Assembly (NCBI GenBank): GCA_947172415.1
Contig: OX359197.1
Coordinates: forward strand, 2,480,001-2,544,000
Length of the DNA stretch: 64,000 bases
Reading direction: 5' to 3'
DNA from: Chondrosia reniformis
Taxonomy: Eukaryota > Porifera > Demospongiae > Chondrillida > Chondrillidae
Shown: one piece after another, positions 55,894-64,000 of the stretch
Layout: each line of letters starts with the position of its first letter
Position numbering within the stretch: the first letter of the stretch is position 1
Program-made: the position numbers and the translations under genes
Notes under the pieces: model-generated
What the model saw: the letters and a program-made list of their open reading frames with translations, nothing else
Database searches by the model: none
What the model was told of the DNA's origin: nothing

Positions 55894-56361
55894 CTATTGT
55901 GCAATAGTTACTATATTTAGAATGCACAAAAGGTCTATTATATCCACAACGTCACCATGCTTTTGTGCTGACTGATTCGGCACTCTTTTCTCCACTGCTG
56001 CTAGATACCATTCAGGCTTTTCATGATTTTTCAACAGAGTTGTAGCCTTCACCCAGTTGTCTACAGGCCGTGTCACCCATGCACCTCTAGCTTGCACTGG
56101 TACCTTCCCATAGGTCTTACAGACAGTGCACACCACACCTTTTAGGCTTGAATCATAGTCCATCCAAGGGTGTTGCTTCTTCCATGTTTCCTTATAGGTT
56201 AGGTTGGCCTTGTAGGTTTGCATCCTGATTGATCCGGTGGACAGTGTTGTTGCAACTTTTTCTGCTGGTTGTAGTTCAATGTCTGAATTAGATAAGTCGT
56301 GATCATCAGTACTGCGTTTTTTAGTTGGCTGAGAAGGTTTTCTGATGACAATTTTTTTCAT
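55894..56361 (-). pseudogene. hAT-like N-terminal zinc-finger region
   Basis: Starts MKKIVIRKPSQPTKK and continues to YKETWKKQHPWMDYDSSLKG, VCTVCKTYGK, ARGAWVTRPVDNWVKAT, LLKNHEKPEWYLAAVEK and SAQKHGDVVDI. The W...PW..YD...KG..C..C..YG...ARGAWVTRPV.NW.KAT pattern is the N-terminal TTF/BED-like finger of ZMYM-related hAT transposases. The coding match stops near 55940, where the rest of the transposase should follow. The C-terminal hAT piece at 50172-50400 has the same orientation. Confidence 0.75.
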
Positions 56362-57397
56362 ATTGGTGTGACTCTAGCTAATATTGTGAGAATGTACAAA
56401 CTACTGATCAAGCACATGTGCACACTCTAATCAATGCATCTAGCTAATAGAGGAAATGGGCTGAGAAAGAGACCATACAGGAAGTGGGTCATTCAGTTAA
56501 TGACAACTTAACCCATGCATACAAAAGCCCATCAGAGAGAAAGAGAGGCCCAGAGAGGGAGAGGGAGAAGGAAGAATTTGAAGGCTTCCTGGTAGCTTCT
56601 TCCAGTGCCTCTACCCAAAGATTCAGTATCAGTGTTAGCTATATTTTGCAATTGGGTAAATTTTTGGGGGGAACTGGAGTGTTTGGGGGAGAAATTTCCC
56701 CCCAACCCCAGTAGATTGAACCCTGCCGTGGTAAAGCATAGGGGACCTAATGCCACCTGTTCCACCAGCATCCCCTACATGCTAACAGGTAGTTTTCCAT
56801 GAGCATGGTCCAAGCCTAAAGTTTAAGTCTGGAACTGAGTCCTGTGGACATTGTTTAGTGATGTGGAAGTTGCTTAGACATAGCTCATACCTAGCAGCAA
56901 TCTGAGTTTCACCTGTTAAACAGATGGAGTACAATGTGGGGTTGATTTGGGACCACCACCTGTTCCCTCATCAAAGCTGCATCCTACCTAACCCATACCA
57001 GTCCTGAAAAATCCTGACTGATGTGTAAAATTGTTACCATGTATGCCATTAGCTCTGGTGTTGCAGATGGATGATGACTTGTCAAGACACTACAATAAGA
57101 AGCGAAACACTGTAACCAAGTGTAAAAGTCTGTAACTTGCTTTAACCGCCTTCCTCCAAACATGGTAGGGACCAGAACACTGGCTGCAACTCCGACATGT
57201 CAATAAACTCCCATCTCACCACCTTGTCTGCCAGCTTACGGGGGACCGTTGGGAGTCCTTCTCCCACATAGACAATGTGGATTGGTATGTTAGGCCAGAG
57301 GACAGAGCTAACAAGTTGGAGATGGCCGCTGGGTCACCTAAGTTTGTCCTTCCACCATAGCTCAATACTTGGTCAGGGTTAAAGGGAATGATCTAAA
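56362..57397. other. Intergenic stretch with simple GA and G runs
   Basis: Contains a GA-rich run (56535-56575) and a pair of facing G/C runs around 56665-56710. A 45-bp word at 56777-56818 is repeated from 49498-49545. No gene was recognised. Confidence 0.45.
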
Positions 57398-57401
57398 TTA
57401 A

Positions 57402-59170
57402 CCCCGTGACCCCACCATATATGAAAACGGCCGTCCGAAAATTTCAACTTTGTTAACATTTAGCGAATAGTAACAGGAGAACCAAAGAACATATTTGTGT
57501 TTTTCTTTTTTGAATATGTAGAATATATATTTACGTAGCTATTCCTTAGAAATGTTAGTAATGTATTAATAATTTGTTTTGTTGCTTTTCAAAAATAAGC
57601 CTGAATCCGGCTTTAATACTGATGCCATTTTCCTTCGTAAAATGTAAGAATGTTTTCTGAAGTTTAGGTAAATGCTAGGAACCTGAAACTTCCTCAGTTT
57701 GTTTGTTAGCTATCATACTAAAATCCTAATGTATGAAATTGGATTAGAAAAATAATTGAGAGAAAAAGATAACCAAATATAAATACCTAACAAAATCACT
57801 ACTTTTTGAAGTTTAATGTGTGATATTAAGAAACTATTTATAAATTTAAGAATATGTATATGCTTAAAGTTACTCAAATTGTTATTTGCAATGTAACTTA
57901 AATAAGGGATGAAAATTCTTTCTTCTATGTCTTCTTTTTGCTTCCCGTTGGTCTACCTTTTTTCTTATCTGCTCGTGTGGTGGTACTGACTGGAGTCCTC
58001 CTCTTCCTGCTAAGGATTTGCTTTCTTTTGTTGTTATAAGATAAAGGGAATGACAGTCCTTGGTAGACGTCTGGCAGAGGTGTGGGGCATTCGAGCAATC
58101 ATTACATCTCCTAACAGTTTTCTGGTGATATAAGATTCAATGACTACTGGGAAGATCCCCAAATGGCCTAGTACCATGTTGGATTAGAAATGATGTGGGA
58201 CTAGGAATTCCGCCAAACTCTCACTAGGCTGCAGCTGGACGCAGGAAGGCTGTGTGTACTTCTTCAGTGGCTGAAGAACAAATTCGTCCCTGAAGGCATT
58301 CTCTGTGATTGCTTTCATATTGTAATCCATCCTAATCCAGTTGTAAATCACAAAGGAATTTAGGATGGAGATGTCAATGAGGTGGTAAAAAGGAGTCTTC
58401 CAATATTTGACAGTCTTCCTATTTACATTGCTATAAGATATAACATGATCAGATTTGTCAACTCCCCCCATGCACTTATTGTACTTAGCGATGGCAATAG
58501 GAATTGGTATGTCTTTGCTACAGCTTCCTTTGGGGGTCTTGATAAATCTATTTACAGTAGAAGTAGTATGACCTGGGTGGACTGTGGATGCTACACATAT
58601 ACCACCTTGCTGTCTTTCCAGCAAGCATACATAAGTGATGGTTGTGGTGGTAGCCTAAGCCAATAACCTGTGCCTCGTTTGATATACGTACCTGGACTCA
58701 AGGTAGCTTTTAGTCTGTTGGATTGCTCTTGGTTTTCCTCTCCTATTCATTCTAATGGTTCTTGTTACAAAGATTGCAAGTTTCAGCAGGTTATTAAATA
58801 TAGCTGGACTTGAGTAGAAGTTGTCACAATACAGGTGGTAAGTTTAGAATTGGTAAGGTTACAGAGCTTCATGACAACATCATATGACTGACCATGCTGG
58901 CTATACTGTTCTGTAGCTCCACAGTACAGGTCAAAATCTGTGGTATCCTGTGGGATCAGCCAGAACCCCGTCTTGAAGCCCCACTTTGTTGGTTTGTCTT
59001 TTATATGTACTGCCTGAATCGATATCTTCCTTTGTTCCTGACCATCCGTTCATCAATTGAGAGCTCCTGGAATGGTTGATAGTATTGAAAGCATTACTGT
59101 TTGATATTTAGGTGTAGAGGTAGGATCTTCTTTGGTGGATGTGTGCTGCCCAACTCTTCATCAGTTGAAA
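57402..59170 (-). mobile_element. piggyBac element, decayed, 5' end not found
   Basis: The 3' end is taken as TTAA-CCCCGTGACC at 57398-57411: TTAA is the piggyBac target and CCC the usual first bases. The transposase lies on the minus strand from about 59170. Homology stops there, and no second TTAA-bounded end was identified, so the element is truncated or interrupted at its 5' side. Confidence 0.65.
58184..59170 (-). pseudogene. piggyBac transposase (DDE_Tnp_1_7), broken
   Basis: Blocks in order across frames: FQELSIDERMVRNKGRYRFR (first catalytic Asp), KPTKWGFKTGFWL, YCGATEQYSQHG, LYCDNFYSSPAIFNNLL (second Asp), then 58624-58184: VASTVHPG, YNKCMGGVDKSDHVISY (third Asp), KYWKTPFYHLIDISILNSFV and YNW. 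The frame changes at least three times and has stops, for example near 58700 (TDxKL). The C-terminal Cys-rich finger of piggyBac proteins is not seen; the frame ends at VPHHF. All three Asp codons are present, so decay is mostly by small indels. Confidence 0.85.
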
Positions 59171-60837
59171 CAACATGGATGAATGAAGCAATTGCTATAA
59201 TATATACTGTATAATATGCAAAAAAATGCATACAAAATCAATTTCAACTTCCTCTCTTAGTATTGCGGACCACGTGTACTCTAGAGGTAAACCCTATGGA
59301 TGGTAATACCTTCAACTACTCTAATACCTTCAATTACTGTTCGGTTTTCGGAATTCAGAGATTCGAGTTTACTAAAAAAACATTTTTGTATTGTTTGTAT
59401 ATGGTGAAAATCGGGACTTTACTAAGGGTTCGGTTTAAAGGGAATTCCAGTTTACTAAGGGTTCGGTGTAGAGAAGTTGCACTGTATAGAAGCCTTTGCG
59501 TTTCGCTCAATCCTGATTGTTTTATCCTCTGATAGTGCTGCAAGGTGTGTGCCACAAACTTAGATAGGACATGCTTACCTTCACCTTATGAAATATTTAC
59601 CTTGTTCTGCTAGCTTGCCCTGGTCTCACACCAGCATCACCAAATGAAAACAAAAACAATTTTCTGTTCCCACTAAATGGCCAATTGAAATTGTGAATGT
59701 TTGCACCAACTTTTTGCTTGGAAATTGACCAATAGCCGACTGTTATTTTCAGCACTGTACATACCATATTAGATTCAGTCTGAGCTAGAAGCGTAATGTT
59801 CCATCTTACTTCAGACCTTTAGCTTTTGGATGGCTTGTCACTTCACCATTGTGTTTCTAACACTTCTTATCTTGACCAAGATCAAGTAAATAAAAAAACT
59901 TTACAAAAAAGACGTTAGAAGTAAGAATGGCACCAGTGACTAGTACATCTGCAAAACGTAACGGAACAAGACAGTGATTATATGATAAGGCTAATCATTC
60001 AGAAGTTGCATGTATACTAAAATTTAAGTTACTTAACCATACACCTCTTTGTTTGGGCACACCATTCCTCTTTATGCTCTTTCAAAAGACTTTTTTGCAC
60101 CTGGACTATTATTACCTAACTTTTTACAATAATTTGTATGAAGATACGTAGCCTGCGGTTGCCAGAAGATTTGCAAATTTAATTGTAGATATATATGCTT
60201 TTATTTCTGTAAATTCTTCTTGCCTAGTCACTTATGCTGTTACCGTATTGTATTCTCTTCAATTTAAAAAAATGCCTAAATTATCAACAATTACTGTATG
60301 ATCTGTGCGTTTGTATTGGGACTGCTGTATTGCATTAATATGAATTTGCCATTATTTTTTGCAATGATGTGCTGCATTTGTTATATATAATTTCTTTGTT
60401 TTTCAGTGGTGGATGAGGGTACGGTCCAAGGTACCAAAACCTCAGACAGAGAGTTTTGGATGCCTATCCAGATGCAGACATATCCTATAAGATATCTAAC
60501 CCAGGTTTGCTGATAGCATAGCAAATTTAATCTGTCATTGTTTGAATTATTTGAACACATTTTTAAGTCACATTACATTGCATATGTATGTATACTAGAG
60601 GTACTAGAGAGCTGTTTATAGATGTTATGAAGAAATCAGGAAATGAGTAATTCTACAGGTGTATCTGTAAATAGAAAGTAGCTAGCATCTGTCAGTATAT
60701 AAATCCTTACACAACTTGTGGGTATACATAATGTAGTGCGGCTGGTGGTTATGAAGTTTCTTTTATTAAAAGGTTCTGCAATTGGTATATCTTAAGAATT
60801 TTAAATTGAAATTTGAAGTATGATTTAGTGAAGTAGA
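59171..60837. other. Intergenic stretch with two transposon scraps
   Basis: 59690-59760 matches the cagtgctgaaaataac end of repeat R3. 59884-60076 is a single arm of foldback family E (copy E6: acaagacagtgattatatga, ending tttgggcacaccattcct). The rest, including a short (a)n run near 59890, has no recognised gene. Confidence 0.55.
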
Positions 60838-61180
60838 TTATCTCTGGAAAAAATAGGGGAGTAGTAGATTATCTCTCAAAACAAAATGGATTATTCCATT
60901 TTTGAAAATGACTATTAGATTTTGCAAGGACACATAAGGATATCCAAACAAGCTCAATTTTGGTTGGATACTTAAAATGTTAATCTGCCCAGCAATCCAT
61001 GGATTGTTGATATTGTGTTGCCCTCTTATGCTCATGCAAGCCCGAAACTGTGTGCCACTTCTTAAACCTTTCATAGGTTGTAGGGCACTTCTTTACAGGT
61101 TCGCCCTCAGTTCTTTGGAGGTGTTTGTCCCTTTTCCTGTACAAACTCCTCCCTGAGCCAGAATAAAGGAACAAAAGCAA
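60838..61180 (-). CDS. Unrecognised ORF fragments next to R3
   Basis: Two overlapping minus frames. The first reads GRSLYRKRDKHLQRTEGE, CPTTYERFKKWHTVSGLHEH and QQSMDCWAD, with coding-like composition; the second continues with a frame change. The Cys/His residues (CPTT...HTVSGLHEH) could form a finger, but no family was recognised. A fragment of an unknown transposon protein is the most likely reading. Confidence 0.3.
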
Positions 61181-61212
61181 TCAGGTGCCCAGACAAGATG
61201 GCTAATTGTTAG

Positions 61213-61975
61213 CTCTACTGCTTTTTTGTTTAGAAATTTACCTATGACAGACTGTTATTTTCAGCACTGTATTCTGTATGCATTAAACAAAAATTTCTTT
61301 TAATCTCAAATGGTTAATGTAGCAGCTAAATAAAGGTAAGTGTTGAATATTAGAGCTATTATTTGAGTATACGTATAAAGGACAACGTACCAAGTGTTTT
61401 ATGACTGCAAGTGACATTACATCATCCTTTTATGAGGCTGCAGAAACTTTTCATTCATTACTTCCATACCACTTATGTATTGGTGCAAAATGGAATCACT
61501 AACTTAACAGGAGTCAATTGCCCAATATATAGCTTCATATTGAGGTTGAGTCGAAACTCTTAAAATCTTAACTGTTTTTTTCTTTTCTCTCTGGTCAGTC
61601 TCTTCTTTGCCAGCCTCGGATCTTTTTCTCTTTCTTGGTTTTGATTCACTTGGAGTTTTGCTATTCTTTTCTTTTAAAGGCTTCCTTGCTGGTGCTCTTA
61701 AGGATTCTGTGAGTTTCTGCTGGTTCAAAATGCTCCCTTCCTTTGCTACCATTTCTTTCTCTAAACCAATTACCTCCAGGATGGACTTCCGCCACTTCAA
61801 TTTAATTTTCTGGTCTTTCTGAGCATCACCCGGTTCGAATATAGTGGATTCCTTCACAGTCTATATAATGTCCTTTTCCTCCCAGAAGATTAAACAATAG
61901 CTCATACTTTAACTGGAAAGATTAAAATCGACTAGGGGACAAATTTGCACTTTGCCATTGACGAAAAGGCGTGTT
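61213..61975 (-). repeat. Repeat R3, copy 2, with intact lysine-rich ORF
   Basis: Reverse-complement match of 9243-9996 over about 750 bp. It starts at the ctactgcttttttgttta side and ends near gtgcaaatttgtccccta. It contains the cagtgctgaaaataac end word (61257-61272 region, minus sense) and the ORF described next. Confidence 0.7.
61504..61857 (-). CDS. Lysine-rich 117-codon ORF of repeat R3, unknown function
   Basis: Reads MKESTIFEPGDAQKDQKIKL, an acidic/basic coil part, then KPRKRKRSEAGKEETDQREK, which holds a bipartite nuclear-localisation-like cluster, and ends TQPQYEAIYWAIDSC. The frame is open upstream in another frame with YCLIFWEE, so an upstream exon or frameshift is possible. Copy 1 preserves GDAQKDQKI and the basic cluster despite stops, so the protein sequence predates the duplication. 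No family recognised. Confidence 0.35.
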   Translation of the reverse strand: MKESTIFEPGDAQKDQKIKLKWRKSILEVIGLEKEMVAKEGSILNQQKLTESLRAPARKPLKEKNSKTPSESKPRKRKRSEAGKEETDQREKKKTVKILRVSTQPQYEAIYWAIDSC

Positions 61976-62929
61976 GTACAAGTATAGATAGATATTTAGT
62001 AAATCTGTGAACTGTATGCACCTTGGTTTATAGTGTTTTCTTACCTGTCCAATATTCTCCACATAAGCATCTTCTTTCAACCTTTTAGGACAAAAATGTT
62101 CTTTTTGAATGAAGTCTTAAAATGATACCTTGGCACAGAGTGTACTCTTTATACTTACACGGTGTAAATTAGAAATGCCTTCAAAACTTCAATAATCTTC
62201 CAAGATATTAAAGGATGGTCACCACAGTGTGCGTTAAAAATGCATGCATGATAGAGTAACTACTCTATTTGCGGACACCACATTACGGACAATGTTTAAA
62301 CTACTTTTTTGAAGAAATACTTCGCTTTATTTCGAACTATGCCGACAGTAGGACATGACCTACCTATGCTAATCTTAAGATTAAGAACATTAGTAACTTT
62401 GCTCAACTGTCTACTGTGAGCACCGATTTCAGACCTACAATTAACGGAAGTTACTCAAAATATGAACACTGTTATAAGTTGGGATTATACTAATAATTGG
62501 TTAAAAGAGGCTTCATTACCTTTCTTCAATCGGTCATAGTGCATCCATTATGTTGTGAGTTGCATTAACCATATGCTGGAAGTAAAACGAATGCGAATGT
62601 GTGTACATTGATTGATTGATCAAGACAGACAAGCTTAAAATAAGCTTGATTATTAAAGGAATGGTTTTATAATAACTTATAATATCTCCATGGCCAATTG
62701 ATACTTTCACAGCATCATTACGTTTGCAGATGATCCAGTCAACCATGTCCATCCAAAGTGCCATCACCTTTTGCACATTTCCTCACTTGTGCACCATTCT
62801 TTTGTTTTGTTACTGATATGTATGTACATTAAGTGATACGGTGTAGTCATTGTTGCATAAAAGATAAAGATTATCCTGGATAATCTTTATATTTGATGAA
62901 CCTCAGCAGCAGAAATTCTGTCCCCTCCC
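61976..62929. other. Intergenic stretch, no recognised gene
   Basis: An 80-codon minus frame (62534-62776; KVMALWMDMVDWIICKRNDA) has no known motif but could be an exon of the ORF at 62930-63283. A small inverted word, aagattatcc-tggataatctt, lies at 62867-62888. Confidence 0.4.
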
Positions 62930-63283
62930 TCACTGAAGACTAGAGTAACTGTTGTTCATGCATTGGTTTCGGCCATCTAAGAGGGTTTTTAGCAATGGCA
63001 CATGCTCCTTCGTTTTTAAACTATTTAAAAGTGCTTCTGGTATATCTTCTAAGTCGCATGTTATTGTGCATATTTCCACTGCCGGTGTTGATTTTTGATT
63101 CAAAAGTTGAATCCCCCTTCCCTTAAAACCATTCTGAATGAAACCCTCCATATTATTGCACAATTGGTATAATTCATTGTTCCTTAAGAGGGAGCCCTTT
63201 GTTTGGCTGACTTCGATCATAACAAATGGTGAGTTGAACTGGTAACAAACATCATTTGCTAGACAGCAGTTGTTCAACTTCAT
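62930..63283 (-). CDS. Unrecognised 117-codon ORF
   Basis: Open from MKLNNCCLANDVCYQFNSPF to SYSSLQ, with composition like a real protein (mixed hydrophobic segments, VEICTITCDLEDIPEALLN). Cys residues are spread without a finger pattern. No recognised domain. It faces the YqaJ-like frame on the plus strand 440 bp away; whether they belong to one element cannot be judged here. Confidence 0.35.
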   Translation of the reverse strand: MKLNNCCLANDVCYQFNSPFVMIEVSQTKGSLLRNNELYQLCNNMEGFIQNGFKGRGIQLLNQKSTPAVEICTITCDLEDIPEALLNSLKTKEHVPLLKTLLDGRNQCMNNSYSSLQ

Positions 63284-63725
63284 TGAAATTCTGTTGCACT
63301 CTTACAGAATCTCTACCAAGGGGTATAGGGCAGAAGTAGATGCAAGTACGTATTTATTGAAGTCCTCTTCACATGAAATAGATAAAGCATAGTTTATATT
63401 GTTATCAAGTGTAATCGTTCAATGATTGTTCAAGTATACATATCAGTCTAAGCATACAGTTATATACTGATCACCAGACGTTTTCATTCGCGTAAGGGAT
63501 CGTGATGAATTCGATTGCCGTGGTTGCCCTAGCGACTGAGTGCATATTATTTTATCATTGGTCCCATTTAAAACAGATTGAATCTTAATAAATTCAATTA
63601 CCACTTCAGCTTACTATGGCAAGTACTAGTACGAACCCTTACTCTTAATATATTGGACATTCCTGGTGCTAAAGTTAACAAGCCGTTTGAGGTCTACTCA
63701 ATGTAGAAATTGCAATGGTGGCTAA
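63284..63725. other. Intergenic stretch, nothing recognised
   Basis: No motif, repeat copy or inverted repeat seen between the minus-strand ORF and the YqaJ-like frame. Confidence 0.35.
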
Positions 63726-64000
63726 CCTGCTAACCTGCCATGGCCTATCAAATATAATAATATAACTGTTACCAAGTGTGGGCTATGCATTCATCCTGAG
63801 TATTGTTGGCTTGCTTCATCCCCAGATGGGTTTGTGCAGGATCCCACTTCAGAGATATCTGCAGGTCTCTTAGAAATTGAGTACCTCTACATAGCTGACG
63901 AAGACCAACTGTCACCAGTTGAAGCCTGCCAGTTTCTTTCTGCTTTTAGTTTATGTATTGAATTACACAATGGAAAGTTACAGTTGAAAACCAACCACAA
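63726..64000 (+). CDS. YqaJ-like nuclease domain, partial, runs off the window
   Basis: The frame after a stop at 63723 reads PANLPWPIKYNN, CGLCIHPEYCWLASSPDGFV, then SAGLLEIEYLYIADE and SPVEACQFLSAFSLCIELHN, GKLQLKTNH, open to the edge. The pattern W..SSPDG.V...G.LEIE/K is the YqaJ (phage-type exonuclease) core, with the Asp of SPDG and the Glu of LEIE as metal-binding residues; LEIK is more usual than LEIE, so the catalytic Lys may be lost. YqaJ domains in invertebrate genomes often belong to transposons. Start not determined. Confidence 0.65.

Noticed and set aside
1..64000. CRISPR arrays, rRNA and tRNA genes, bacterial-type operons or terminators
   Set aside because: No spaced direct-repeat array, no tRNA cloverleaf or B-box candidate with matching arms, and no rRNA sequence was recognised; all context is eukaryotic.

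Overview
This is animal (metazoan) nuclear DNA: AT-rich, with spliced genes that have GT-AG introns, no operon-style bacterial genes, and a dense load of eukaryotic transposons. Two conserved host genes can be read exon by exon, both on the minus strand. They are a HINFP-type zinc-finger factor (46299-48282, 3 exons) and a dymeclin gene (31316-46182, 15 exons, 702 codons). The short introns, the Penelope/Naiad retroelements, and the mixture of pogo, Tc1, piggyBac, hAT, P-like and tyrosine-recombinase elements suggest an early-branching invertebrate such as a sponge. The species assignment is an inference only.

Layout. 1-1509 is the 3' end of a Ty3/gypsy element. 1645-4142 is a complete but mutated pogo/Tigger-like transposon whose transposase carries a C-terminal PHD finger. 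4240-31300 is a repeat-rich stretch. It holds three copies of a long repeat (R1), two of them in tandem and told apart by later insertions; two copies of repeat R2; Tc1 remnants; a Naiad-type Penelope element with permuted domains and a hammerhead-like ribozyme; several MITEs; a P-element-like fragment; and members of a foldback family (E). Family E copies end in a 22-bp hairpin on one side and, in several copies, a 110-190 bp palindrome on the other. 31316-46182 is dymeclin. Its long introns are long because family E copies, a 0.96-kb TIR element and a tyrosine-recombinase element sit in them. 46299-48282 is HINFP; only 116 bp separate its stop codon from the dymeclin start codon.

50172-56361 is a nested cluster: hAT fragments outside, then a Penelope-like 3' end with a hammerhead-like fold, then a 4.5-kb transposon at 51133-55630. 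That transposon has 49-bp inverted repeats, a 2-bp target duplication, a minus-strand DDE_Tnp_4-type transposase and, divergent from it, a BEN-domain gene with a coding minisatellite. A Tc1 copy lies inside it. A transposase/BEN gene pair within one set of inverted repeats is the most unusual system seen here. 57402-59170 is a decayed piggyBac. The last 4 kb hold a lysine-rich repeat ORF, an unrecognised ORF and the start of a YqaJ-type nuclease domain that runs off the window.

Nearly every transposon coding region is broken by stops, frameshifts or deletions. Only HINFP and dymeclin read as intact. No database search was run; family names rest on motifs recognised by eye.
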